DNA of 64,000 nt from Dillenia suffruticosa (Eukaryota; Streptophyta; Magnoliopsida; Dilleniales; Dilleniaceae): positions 11,175,001-11,239,000 of the forward strand of contig JAVTVX010000027.1 of assembly GCA_033439265.1 (NCBI GenBank), in the 5' to 3' direction. The notes beneath the pieces are model-generated. The model did no database searches and was not told the DNA's origin. It worked only from the letters and a program-made list of their open reading frames with translations. Position numbers and translations under genes: made by a program. Positions 12,041 to 23,741 of the stretch are shown here, piece by piece (within the stretch, counting starts at the first letter, position 1; every line of letters starts with the position of its first letter).

Positions 12041-12510
12041 TGTTGGAATTTATATTCACATACACTTGCAGAAGCGTGACATATTTTCAGAATAGTAAAA
12101 GCTTAAATATTTTCGGGCATACCTCAATGAACAGATCGTAAAAAATCCAGGGAATCACGAATTTTGATCAAACGATCTCGCCATCGGGATAATAGCCACG
12201 AAAATCGAATTATCATCACAGCATCGCAATATCGCAATCCAAATTCGATGATGAATACAGCACAAAAAATTCTCTTCCCCGAATTTTCTCAAGTCTTACT
12301 CTCATGAAGATGTATTTTCTCTCTTTCTTGTGCCATCACTATAATGGGTGTGCAATTCTAGGGTTTTGCCCTAGTTTTCCTTTTTCTCCCGTAACCACAA
12401 AAGGAAAGAATTTCAATCATATCAGTTACGTTTTTAGAGAATATGGAAAGTGAGATTATTCACATTTTTCATATATGGAAAAATATCCTACATGGGCATT
12501 AATTCCATCA
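12041..12510 (-). repeat. 3' LTR of copia element 2
   Basis: 470 bp, bounded on the plus strand by TGTTGGAATT and AATTCCATCA. On the minus strand it is preceded by the purine-rich end GTGCAAGTCAGAGA. Confidence 0.9.
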
Positions 12511-13639
12511 TCTCTGACTTGCACATGAGGACATTTTTATCCGTCATGAGATCGCAACTCATGCGATCTCCTATATCACCCTACTGGATTTTCATACAAG
12601 ATTAGGTGTCGTATGACTAATGAGTATACCTACAAGTAAAGATTTCTCGATACATCTGTTAAGATGATCGATGAGTCACCGTTAGTATGAAAAAGTCTCA
12701 TTGTATCCAGACTTAATACAATTACATCCATTGAGCCACTTTTCTCATAGAAAGTGATCTCCAATATACGCTCAACTGTGTATTCACCATTACGCTTGTA
12801 TCCTAACGTGGATAAACGTAACAGACCGGTCGATTAATACAACACAACGACATAATGTAGATTGGTTTTCCTTTTTCAAACTCGAATTCATCTGTCTCAA
12901 CTCAGCTGCTTTTCTAGATTTGCCCCTCAGATCTCAATTTATCTTCCGAGCTATAGGTAAACAGATTAAAGTAGCAAACACTAAATCGAGATTTCTAGAA
13001 ACAGCAGAAAGTAAAATAAGGATACTAGAGATCTCACCCAATGAATCTCGAGTTTCACAGAGTAGGAATGGTGATTATGATTAGATCATTGTGTCATATA
13101 ATAACTCTCACTATCCCTAGTCCTCTATCACACGCGGTATGAAACGCGTACCACAGTGTTAATCCCTTATTCTTCAAAATGGCATATGTCAGATTTTTCA
13201 AACACTGTACAGATATGGGACTCAGTCTACACATAAGACTCTATCCAGAGATCTCAGAGAGAGTGTCTCAGAGATAATATCACTAAATACAGGTGATATC
13301 CGAGATCTTAAATCTGGCTATTCACAGGTAACATGGATGTAGGTATTTTCATGTCTGTCATATCTCAGATGATCTCATCCTGAACACATATCAGGGTAAC
13401 TTGTATTTTAGTAGGGGTAGTCATTCTGAGTTGGAGGTAGTCACTCGTATGAGAGAGTCGATCTCACCTGCATGATATATCTTTTATCACATCAAAACAT
13501 ATATGTTCTAAAACATGTACATTATTGAAGAAATAAAATAATAACGCAATGTGACTGAATAATGCACAAAATCATATATAAATGTAATAAGTATCACATC
13601 GTCAATTAGTACAGAATGAGAAATATCGAAATATTCCAA
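12511..13639 (-). other. 3' non-coding region of copia element 2
   Basis: I see no ORF of note. The stretch aligns with the 6520-7445 region of copia element 1 in the other orientation (shared words such as GTGAATACACAGT and GAGAAAAGTG), so it is conserved non-coding retroelement sequence between RNase H and the 3' LTR. Confidence 0.7.
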
Positions 13640-16600
13640 AACCCAATAACTCTCTATGTGTTACAAATGAGTCTCTAGCGAAATCACCATATTGTGTGTC
13701 GAGATGTACTTGACGATCATTTCACCCTTCTCGATGATATCTCTAACAAAATTATATCTGGTATCGATGTGTTTAGTTCTACTATAATACTTAGGGTTTT
13801 GAGTGTAGGCGATAGCGAATTGATTATCGTAGTAAATTATCACTGGCCTTCCACTATCAGCCACAATCCATAAATCATCTAATTGTCTCCAAAGCCAAAA
13901 CTCTGCTGAACTGTGACTGAGCAAACCACGAACTCAGCCTCCATCGTAGACAGAGTTACATGGATCTACTTCTTGCTGCTCCAAGAAATGGCACCACCAT
14001 TGAGCAAGACGGCAAAACCTGACGTCAATTTGTACTTATCCAGATCACTACCTCAATCGGTATCTGAATATCCTACAAGGCGTAAATCACCTCTCCTATA
14101 ACATAAGGAGTAGCTCGCAGTTCTCTCGAAATATCTAAAAATCTTTTTCACTACTCTCCAATGACTCCTTTCAGGATTTGATTGATATCTACTCATCAGA
14201 CCGACTGCATAACACATGTTTGGTCGTATACACAACATTGCATACATCAAACTTTCCACTGCGTTGGAATAAGGGATTTTGCTCATCTCCCTTATTTCTT
14301 CTTGAGTTTCGGGCACATCTCAAGACTTAGTCCATCACACTTGGCGATCGAAATCTCTATGAGATTACAATCGCTCATCCTAAAGCGCTCGAGAATTTTC
14401 TTAATGTAAGTCTCTTGTAAAAGAGCCAACATTCGCCTCGAATGATCCCTCTGGATCTTAACTCCAAGGATGAATTCAGCTTCACCCACATCTTTCATGT
14501 CGAAACTCGATATGACAACCATACCTTGATTGTTATCAGATACTCAATACTGTTCTTAGCCAATATTAGATCGTCCATATATAGAGACAGGATCACAAAA
14601 TAGTCATCAGATCGTATCAGAAAGACACTATGATCCTCCTCGATCATCGTAAAACCATAAGATATCATCTTCTCGTGAAATCTTAAGTACCACCGCTTGG
14701 ATAATTGCTTTAGGCCATTTGTCAACTTTCAAAATTGATAAACCTTATCCTCATGACCCACTAGAATGAACCCAAAGGGCTACTCTATGTAGATCTCCCC
14801 ATCCAAATTTCTGTTAAGAAAAGTAGTTTTTACATCCATCTGATACAACTCTAGATCCATACTTGCAACAATCGCCAAAAGTAAACGAATTGATGTGAAT
14901 TTGACTGCGGGGAAGAAAGTCTCCTCGTAGTCAATACCCTTTGTCTGTGTGTAACCTTTGGCTACTAGAAGGGTCTTGTATCTCTCTACCGATCCGTCGG
15001 CCTTTTTTTTTATTTTGAGAACCCACTTGTTCCCAATAGCTTTTCTATTCTCAGGTATGTCAACTAGGTCCCAGACCCTGTTGACTCTCATAGATTTCAT
15101 CTCCTCCTTCATGGCCTTTAACCATTGGTCCTTTATAGGACTCTCAAGAGCCTCTTAAAAGGTTCGAGATTGCTCATCATTCTCGGGAGTCACAATAAGG
15201 ATCTCATTCTCAATCAGAAAACAACGTCGGGGTATATGTCCCCGACTACTCCTACTAGGAAAGGAAGCCTCCTTACCTTTAGATGGGCCACTCCCACTAG
15301 GACCAAGATCCTTAACAGGCCCTTGGATCCCACCACTGGGCTCAATTGGGCCGTCAAGCTCACTTATCTCATAAAAGGTGAAATCCTGATCGATTTCGCC
15401 TCTATTAGGAAAATCATTTTCCAATAACATAGCATTACGAGATTCGATCTCAAAGACCGTGCCATCCGTATGTTCATCTAGGAAGACATATCCCTTAAAA
15501 TGTTCAAAATATCTTATAAAAATACACTTCTTTTCTCGTAGGCCTAACTTGCTGTGTGGGTACGAGAAATCATGAATGTATGCGACACAACCCCATGGCC
15601 TCAAATGGCTAAGGTGAGGCTGCCTCCCTGTCCAAATCTCATATGAGGTACTGACTACAGATTTCGTTGGAACACGGTTAAGAACGTAGGCAGCAGTCAA
15701 CAATGTATCTCCCTAATGGGAGATAGCCAAGTTAGCCTATGCCATGATAGATCTCACCATCTCCAACAGAGTCCTGTTCCTCCTCTCGGCTATCCCATTT
15801 TGCTGGGGAGTAGCAGGAACAGTCAACTGTCTCATAATACCCTTCTCGAAATAGAGTTCTTTAAAGTTCTCAGACAAATACTCGCATTCTCAATTGGTTT
15901 TAAGAGTCTTGACTCTCAAGTCTAACTGATTTTTTACATCGCTGATGAACCTCCTGAATCAATCTAATGCTTCAGACTTGTACGAGATCAGGTAAACGTA
16001 ATCGAAATGCATGTAATTGACTTTGAACGTAATGAAATACGTGACTCGGTTATAGGCTCTCACATTCATAGGTCCACAAATATCGGATTTGATCAGTTGC
16101 AATGGAGTCTCAACTCTCATTACCTTTCTAAATGGTTTCCTCGTCGCTTTGTCGGCTAGACAAAACTCACATGGGGCAACTCGACCTGAGTTAGCAGGCC
16201 CAATAAGCCACTCATAGCTAATCGGTTCATTCTCTCTTGCCCTATGTAGCCAAGTCTACCATACCAAATAAAAATATTATCAACTACACTATCAGATTTA
16301 TAGACAATAGAAGATAAATCAGAAATTTTATTATAGAAAACCATATCCAAAGCATAAAGTCTATCATGGACTAAACTAGTACATATCAGAGAATTATCGT
16401 ATGAAATCAAAACACTCAATTTTTTAAACAGAACAGAATATCCTAAGCGATCTAAACAAATGACAGATATGAGATTCCATCAAATCTCAGGAGCATACAA
16501 CACATCATGTAGGTATAAGACTTGGTTACTCCACAGCATCATCTTGCATATACAAATCCCCTTCACAACCACAAATTTTTCGTTCCCTCTATATAGCCTT

Positions 16601-17610
16601 CTCGCATGGGGACTCAATCGATAGAACTCCAAATATGCGCTCCTATCACGAGCTACATAGTCGATGGTTTCTAAATCTACAATCCACAAAGAAGAAGAGT
16701 TAGTAAGCATCACAGTGGATGAAATAAGACTCATACCATATAAGGAAGAAGGACATACCTTTTACTCGCCACACTCACGAGCGAAATGTCTAAACTTGCC
16801 ACAAACATAACATCTGACTTTACTCTTGTCGAGCTCCTTCTCCCCGCGCTTCTGCCCTTTGTTGTCGGTTTTTCCTAATGGCTTCTTCTTGCTTTGGCTA
16901 GGTTTCTTGTCATGCCTACATCATTTACGCTTGAACCCCTTCGAGCGCTTACTCGACTCCGCCACATAGACATGACCGGAAACTAACCTAGCCATCTCAT
17001 AGTGCTCCTACTCGAGTTCACAATGCCTACAACGTTCATGAAAGTACGAATTCTCTCAGTGTACATGAGATAGGTCTTGACCACATCTCAAGAGCCAGAC
17101 AAAGATTGGATCACTCCCAGCACTTGAAGCTCATCAGACATTGTCTCCCCCATGTTTTTCAGAGAAGCGATCATACTCGACATATATATCAAACGTTATT
17201 TCATAATATGACTGGATCTTTTCTTATAGGTGATGAGTCTATAGATCAGCATCCTCAGCTTAGGAGTTGACCGGGAGTCAAGGTGCTCTCTCAGAGCACT
17301 CCAAACCGACATCGCAATAGGATACTGCTCATATACTGGAATCAGATCATCGTGCATCCTGCTAAAGAGGATTGCCCTAGCTTAGCCATCCTTTCTTTTC
17401 CATGCACGATACGTCTCCTTATCCAGTTTCGCCTAAGACGTATCACTCACCCCGGGGTTTGTCATCTCATGAAGTAAAACCTTCGTTAGGTCCTGTTCCT
17501 TGAAGACAGACTAAACCTTACGATACCAAATTTCATAGTTGTCACTGTTCATCTTGTCTCCCTTAACGATATCAAGTACGATACTTCTTGTCACAGACAT
17601 AGTCTTTGTC
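13640..17610 (-). pseudogene. Decayed copia gag-pol of element 2
   Basis: Read on the minus strand: gag from about 17610 (KGDKMNSDNYEIW) through a zinc-knuckle-like CYVCGKF near 16810; protease-region text VDLETIDYVARDRSAY near 16690; integrase (RLGYIGQERMNRLAMSGLLG near 16240; C-terminal part 15703-15155 with TSYEIWTGRQPHLSHLRPWG); RT (15112-14290: WVLKIKKKADGSVERYK, the YMDD box in LYMDDLILAKN near 14570, FILGVKIQRDHSRR near 14450); RNase H (YRRGDLRLVGYSDTD near 14060; YYDNQFAIAYTQNPKY near 13810). Several domains keep long open stretches, but stops and frameshifts separate them. In the protease the expected Asp-Ser-Gly-Ala is lost, so it is inactive. Confidence 0.88.
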
Positions 17611-17849
17611 ACACAGAAAGACAGAGACATCAGTGACTAATAATGATTATAATCACAATTTCGTGCACCCTACGAATCAACAAATCCAAAATAATTCGAG
17701 TATTGACCCCAATGCGAGTGTATGGGTCAACAGATACCATATACCACAACTCAGGATCGTTTCTCACCATTCGGACTTAGATTTTGTGCACAAAATCCCA
17801 CAAATATAGATATAGGACCCTCAAAAAATTAAAAAAAATTAACTTCAGA

Positions 17850-18240
17850 CGACCTGACCGCCGTCGGGCTCCCCACGCACCGCCATGCGCCAGCGGCGGA
17901 TTTGCAGGCCTTGCCTGGCGTGCCCCGGCCCACGCGCGCCCACTTGCGACACGCAGCTCACGCGCCTTCACGCTCTAAGCCGTGTCACCCGGGTTAGCGT
18001 GGGTCGATCAACGGGTCAGGGTTTGACCCGACCCTCCATCAATGGGTTGAGGTCCAACCCGACCGTGTCGATACGCAGATCAGAACGGGTCAGGCTCCGA
18101 CGCGATCCGGGTTGTTGATCGCTTCACGCGCCTTACTCATGCATGAAATGTACGCGCCTGGCTGTTGTTGTGTGATGCGCCTCTCCGTGTGTGCTGCTCA
18201 CGCGCCTGTGGGTCTGGATATCTTCTTCCTCACCTGACGA
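17850..18240 (-). other. GC-rich leader island of copia element 2
   Basis: A sharply GC-rich stretch in an AT-rich element, between the primer site and gag, with repeated plus-strand ACGCGCC words (for example at about 17958, 18126, 18151 and 18196). Comparable islands sit at the same place in copia element 1 (about 2040-2370) and the young element (34636-34735). It contains open frames on both strands with no recognisable protein. Confidence 0.6.
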
Positions 18241-18674
18241 GACTGCAACCAGGTTTCCCGACCCGGTATCCAGAAAACTCGTTTTCGATCATTTTTTCAC
18301 GACTATTTCGACCGAATAATAAATTTGAACTTCCTAAAAACATCCTTGACTCGATTCTTGGGATAATTGCACCCTTAAACTCGGTGAAATAAATGTCCAA
18401 ATTTTGGCCCTCGGTGGCCTCGCCGAAAAACCCAATTTCCGGCAATAGCAATTTACAAAATGCATGTCAAAACGTAGATCAGCACACATGGAACACAAAT
18501 ATGTTATTTTTATAGATCAATCATTCCTCTATATGGACAGATCTACGTAACATGGGTAACGTCATAGTGTAATCGGATTCACGAAACTGATCCGTGATTC
18601 GAATCCTAAATTTTCAACCCTATGTTTTCATACCTGAAAAAATTTTGAAAATTATTTTATAAATGCAACTACCT

Positions 18675-18686
18675 ACTCTGATACCA
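18675..18686 (-). promoter_or_regulatory. Primer-binding site of copia element 2
   Basis: The minus strand reads TGGTATCAGAGT one base inside the LTR, matching the initiator-Met tRNA primer site at 11 of 12 positions. Confidence 0.85.
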
Positions 18687-18687
18687 A

Positions 18688-19156
18688 TGTTGGAATTTAT
18701 ATTCACACGCACATACGAAAGTGTAACAAATTTTCAGAATAGTAAAAGTTTGAAATTTTCGGGCATATCTTAATAAGTAGATCGTAGAAAATTCAGAAAA
18801 CCACGAATCTTGATCGAACGACCTCACCATTAGGATGATAACAATGAAAATCAAACTATCACCATAGCACCACAACACCACAATCCAAATCCGGTGACGA
18901 ATATGGCATGAAAAATTCTCTTCCCAGAATTTTCTCAAGCCCTCACTCTCACGGAGATATATTTTCTCTCTTTCTTGTTCCATCACTACAATAGGTGTAC
19001 AATTCTAGAGTTTTGCCCTAGTTTTTCTTTTTCTCCTGTAACCACAAAAGGAAGGAGTTTCAATCACATCGGTTACATTTCGGAGAATATAGAAAGTAGG
19101 ATTATTCCCATTTTCCATATATGAAGAAATGCCCCATGTAAGCATTAATTCCATCA
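18688..19156 (-). repeat. 5' LTR of copia element 2
   Basis: 469 bp, bounded on the plus strand by TGTTGGAATTT and AATTCCATCA, and followed by the GAAAT duplication. Confidence 0.9.
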
Positions 19157-19161
19157 GAAAT

Positions 19162-20934
19162 ATTCCATCAACATAGTTCTTGAAAACCTTTCACATGCAC
19201 TATCTCTTCGAACATTGTTTCCTCATCAAAGGCTACCATCTGAAAATTTTCAAAGTGAATCAGAAGGTTTATCACAGTAGGATGAATAGCAACTAGCTCA
19301 AATCCGAAGATTCTCCACATTTATTCAACAGCAATAATTTGAAAATTCCTAATTTCATCAATAACACTCATCATCTTTTGTGTCCATTTGATATAGAACC
19401 CTGTCATGACCTTTGTATAGGTACTTGTATAGGTATTTAAAAACCTGTATAGTAAAGCATATTTCCACATTGAAATGACAAATATCGATTACCCGGCTAA
19501 CATTTGCGGACTATGACCTTTCTTCCATCATCATGGCATCTGTATATTGGATAGGAAGCATCACTATGAGTTGTGAATGCAACAAAAGATTTGGGATAAT
19601 TGAACCGGCATTTCTTATTTACATGTACACAAGGGTATTTTGGATTTAAGTCCCAATATGGTCCATGCATCATATGCTTGAAAACTGAAGAATGCAAATG
19701 CTTGAAATTTTTTTCATCTGGCAATTTGGCACTGACTATTCTATCATATGCTTCTGGAGAGAACATTTTGAATCTGCTCTTCAAGATAATCAAAAAATAA
19801 GCATGCGTTGAACCTCTTTTTTGGAACTTTATTACATAAGCATAAGCAGCCACTTCACCAAAGAGGTTCTTCTTAAAGAGATCGGATTTCAACTCTTCTA
19901 GTTTTGCTCGAAAACTCTAGCAAGCAGGTCAGATTTATTCTGGACTTCCTTAGCTTTAACCAGGCCTTTTTTAATTTCAGGCCACGACCGATTACAGGTA
20001 ATAATTAAAAATAGATCTGGATTTCCATATTTCTAAACAAGAGGCATAACATCTATGTATCTTTTTCACATATCTCTTGGCCCTCCGATGGATGAAGCTG
20101 GAAAAATAATTCATTTACCAACTTTCCTCAAGTAAGCCTTGATATATGTCAGTCCTAATTTCTCTCTGTTTTTTTCGGTAGTAATCAAGTCCAGATGACT
20201 CTATTTTGACACATTGATCAACCGTAAATTGTTGCAAAAGCCTACCGATATTCAATAACCAAGACATGTCATTTTCCCTCATTTAGAATTTGTATGCATG
20301 GAACTAACCATTCTTCTTTCTTTCTGTGACACAGCACTACAAATTATACATTATGCTAAAGTCAAATTAAAGACAACATAGTAGTAATAAAGCATAAAAA
20401 AGGGGAAAATTAAACTAAACTATGATGACCAACCTGCCTCTTCTTTTTGTAGCAACTCAGCTGTATTTGTACAATTTTGAAGAGAAATGGTATTTTGTCC
20501 TGCATAGGTCTCATTGAAAAGCACTACGCCAGCTATTTTTTGAATTCTAAGAATTCCTTCATGCCAACCGGGTTCTCCTTTTGCAAAAATCAATGGATAC
20601 TATAGAGGATCATAACACCACAATAATGTTTAAGCATCTGAGTGTTTCCTTTTGTGGTGTAAACCTGATGCGATTATCATTTTCTAACCACATGGCATTG
20701 ACTAGCAAAACTATAGGGACATTGAAAACTCGCTGGTCTAATGTTTTGTATTCTAATAAGTTTGGCACATTAGCAAGACTTTGGAAAAACTGTGCATATG
20801 GATTTTTTCTGTCAGTGGCATAAATTGATCTAGAATTGATTTTCAAAAATTACTAGAGATGGCAAGGCAATTCCTCATTTCATGCTCATTGTCATAGAAA
20901 TAAAGTTGTATATTGGATGGATCTTCCCCTAGAT
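19162..20934 (-). pseudogene. Helitron Rep (HUH nuclease) region, decayed
   Basis: The minus strand carries the end of the Helitron-like N domain (about 20930-20610: NIQLYFYDNEHEMRN; then NPYAQFFQSLANVPNLLEYK and LDQRVFNVP). The Rep core follows at 19892-19497: LFGEVAAYAYVIKFQKRGST, then HAYFLIILKS, SPEAYDRIVSAKLPD, MMHGPYWDLNPKYPC, CRFNYPKSF and SYPIYRCHDDGR. Around 19470-19360 FNVEICFTIQVFKYLYKYLY and KGHDR carry the catalytic-tyrosine region. Rep nicks and joins single strands in rolling-circle transposition. The HUH motif reads His-Ala-Tyr (19805-19797), so a metal-binding His is lost. Stops and shifts are frequent. Confidence 0.88.
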
Positions 20935-20939
20935 GGGGC

Positions 20940-21075
20940 TGTTACGAATCCCATATCGAATCTCCAAGAAATTATAAAATATCACTTAAGTCTAATAAGC
21001 CCTCTCACCCAACAGGTCGATTTTTTGGGCAGAGTTCTCCTATTGGAGTTGAGTCCATTTTTTGAGTCCATGACA
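20940..21075 (+). repeat. 5' LTR of the TRIM
   Basis: 136 bp, TG...CA, immediately upstream of the primer-binding site. Confidence 0.95.
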
Positions 21076-21299
21076 AATTGGTATCAGAGTCTGCGGTCTA
21101 ACATAGAAAAGGGCTACCTGGATGAGGGCTATCTGGAAGAGGGTTACCTGGTACCAGAGTGAGACTATCCAAAAATGGAAAAGGGCTACCTTGTGTCGGA
21201 GTGAGAGCCGTCCGAAGAGGAAAAGGGCTACCCGCCAGAGTGAAAGCCGTCCAGAGTGAGAGCCGCCCGTGGACGTCCCGCTTTTCAAAAGGAGGGTAA

Positions 21300-21435
21300 T
21301 GTTACGAATCCCATATCGGACCCCCAAGAAATCATAAAATAGTACTTAAGTCTAATAGGCCCTCTCATCCAACAGGTCGATCTTTTGGGTTGAGTTCTCC
21401 TATTGGGTTTGAGTCCATTTCTTGGATCCGTGACA
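21300..21435 (+). repeat. 3' LTR of the TRIM
   Basis: 136 bp, TG...CA, immediately downstream of the purine tract. Confidence 0.95.
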
Positions 21436-21440
21436 GGGGC

Positions 21441-21905
21441 GTAAGAGAACTAATATAATGGTAAACCTAACATTGGATTCTAAATGTATAGATACCATTG
21501 TTCCTTTTGCTTAGATCTATATCACAGTGTACTACAAATGTTGTTACTACAAGCATATTATTATAGCTTCTAACACATTCTCTGAATTCTTTGCGGTTTG
21601 GTTCATCTGTTGTGCATAGCCTAATTAATTATGCAGGCATTTGACTGTCGACCAACTTGACTTCACCTTTTGAGCAACAAAATCTAGGAGGTTCACGATA
21701 GAACCTTTTAGCCCCACAATGCTAGCAGTTGGGAACTGTTGGTAAAAATGAGGAGCATCTGGAATTTTTTCAAGCAGTGTTTTTCTCTTTGAACAATGGC
21801 CTAATAATGGAAAAATGTACCATACGATATCTAAATGATATGTAACATATTAGAAAATTGTAGAAAGAAACATTTGTTATACTAGTGCAATGATCAGTTT
21901 GTAGC
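21441..21905 (-). pseudogene. Helitron-like N-terminal domain fragment
   Basis: The minus strand reads HCGAKRFYREPPRFCCSKGE (about 21705-21645), then VKLVDSQMPA, stop, LIRLCTTDEPNRKEFREC, VRSYNNMLVVTTFVVHCDID and NNGIYTFRIQC. This is the characteristic Cys-rich start of the Helitron-like N domain (HCGAKRF...FCC...GEV...F..N.R.YN). It continues into the 20934 fragment once the TRIM is removed. At 21760-21905 the reading degrades, and I see only non-coding sequence up to the hAT insertion. Confidence 0.85.
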
Positions 21906-22039
21906 AAGGGTGTTATGATCCCCAGATAGTGTCACGGGTACCCGTGACACTACCTAGTCAAAACTCGAGCTCGACTAGTTTTGCATCGAGTTCAAACTCG
22001 AGCCCATATTATGTCAAGCTCGAAGGCTTGTCGTGCTAC

Positions 22040-23741
22040 CAGGTATATGTGAAATTACGAGTATGCCTATGCTCTTTTAATAAATTACAAATAATAATTT
22101 TTAGGTTTAAAAAAATTGAAGGATGCAAATGTCATTTTACCTTTCATTTCTTCTATCCATTTCTCATTTCTCATTCTGGATCGTGATCGATTCTCGAATT
22201 AGTCTCCTCTCACGATGACCTAGCTTTCGCCACTCGACCTCGAATCAAACTTCAAGCTCTGTATGCAACGAAGATCTTATTCTCCTCTCCATCGCTGTTG
22301 CAATTTAACTACTTAGAAGTTGTATCAAAGGTAAACTCTCTCTCTCACTCACTCTCTCTAGGGTTTTTGATTTTTGCTCTTTGTGAACCTAGGGTTTTCA
22401 CGATTTGTCTTATGATTTGTTCTTCTCTCACCTTGACCTAGCTCTCGAGTCTTCAGCCATCTCTTTCTCTGTTGCACAGAGATCTGCGAAGTGCAAGTCA
22501 TCTGCGAAGTGCGAAAGTAAACTCTATCTCTCTCTCTCTCTCTAGAAAATTGTAGCATATACTACTGCAATGTCTCTATTACTTCCTGTCTCTATCTTTG
22601 TCGCACACATAAGTTGAACATGAACATCTTATAGGGGCCTATGTCCCAAATTTATTGCATATGTCTTGATTTTTCATGGAATGTAGTCATCGACAAAAGT
22701 CTCTTTGTCATTAATGTATGTCTTTTGCCTAATTCCCAAGTTTTTATTGTGAAAAGTGATCCATATCATGCAGCGATCTCCTCTTTTTCTTGACAATGCC
22801 TTCTATGATTTGAATGTGCGATCTTATCTTCTACTATATTTTTGTCAACTGTTTAACAATATGAAACTCGCTCGAATATTTTATAATGCACATTTGTATC
22901 CTAGTGGCATGTCCTATACTATATGTATATGTGATTCAATCCTTACCGACTTCTTCTGTCCCTAAAAAGATTGATAGGGGACATCTAGCTTAGGTCAATT
23001 AGTTCTCCCAAAAACAAGTGAATAAATGAAAAGAATCAAATGCATACAATTTTGAAATCTGGTTTGTGGTAACCTTATACAACTTTGACATCTGGCTTAG
23101 GTCAATTATTTCCATCATCTTCCTATGACCAAAGCTTGCTTATTATAATGTTGCTGATTAATAGAGTCCTCAAAATCTGGTTTACGGAATATCTGAAAAT
23201 AGGTTATTTTTTGGTTCCTTATAGAGTCTGTTTTTTACCCCTACATTTCATTACTGTGCATTTATGTCTAACTACCATTAAACTTTGAAATTGCATGGTT
23301 GTATTTATGTTGTTGGTTCCTTATAGAGTTTTTGGTTCCTTATTATAGTGTTGTTGTACATTTTTGTTTTTTATTTAAATATCTTAATGCAAAATTAATT
23401 ATTTAAATGTCTTAATGCAATTATAATTGTTTAAATGTCTTAATGTCCGCAATGTCTTAATGCAATGACAAAAATATTTATAACAATGATAATGCCTTAA
23501 TACGTGTCCTAATGTATTTGTATCAAAACTGCAATTATTTAAATGTTATTATTTCTTTGGGCACATTCCAAGGGATTGAGAACTACAATTATTTGAATGT
23601 CATCCATCCACATCCCTTCCACCATTCATTTTTCTTTTTCATGCATTATCATCAAATCATTCTTGATTTTGATTCTTAATTCTTTAACTCCAGCTGTTTT
23701 GTTTTTAATTTTTGTTTTTGCTTTTTGTTCTTAATAAAAGA
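22040..23741 (+). other. hAT 5' non-coding region
   Basis: No protein is recognised. The stretch has two copies of a (CT)n-GTAAACTCTCTCT motif (about 22330 and 22518), repeated 'CTTAATGCAAT' words at 23384-23465, and general AT richness. It looks like the leader and introns of the transposase gene. Confidence 0.45.

Larger units (their letters stand above)
12041..19156 (-). mobile_element. Ty1/copia LTR retrotransposon 2, decayed
   Basis: A complete structure in minus orientation: 5' LTR 18688-19156, primer site 18675-18686, GC-rich leader, gag-pol about 17610-13640, 3' untranslated region 12511-13640, and 3' LTR 12041-12510. Perfect GAAAT duplications flank it (12036-12040 and 19157-19161). 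The host sequence on both sides is the Helitron Rep-helicase frame. The LTRs are visibly diverged (roughly 15% by eye). It belongs to the same broad family as copia element 1. Confidence 0.93.
20940..21435 (+). mobile_element. TRIM (miniature LTR retrotransposon)
   Basis: 496 bp in total. Two 136-bp LTRs (20940-21075 and 21300-21435, about 17 differences) begin TGTTACGAATCCC and end GACA. A Met-tRNA primer site TGGTATCAGAGT lies at 21079-21090. A 224-bp interior is followed by a purine tract (AAAAGGAGGG, 21287-21296) directly before the 3' LTR. Perfect GGGGC duplications flank it (20935-20939, 21436-21440). There is no real coding capacity. The interior is made of degenerate short repeats around AAAGGGCTACCTGG / GAGTGAGAGCCGTCC. 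It interrupts the Helitron-like N domain. Confidence 0.95.

Noticed and set aside
17777..18118. Arg/Ala-rich ORFs on both strands in the copia 2 leader
   Set aside because: Open on both strands because of GC-rich repeat words; not conserved in the matching leader of copia 1.
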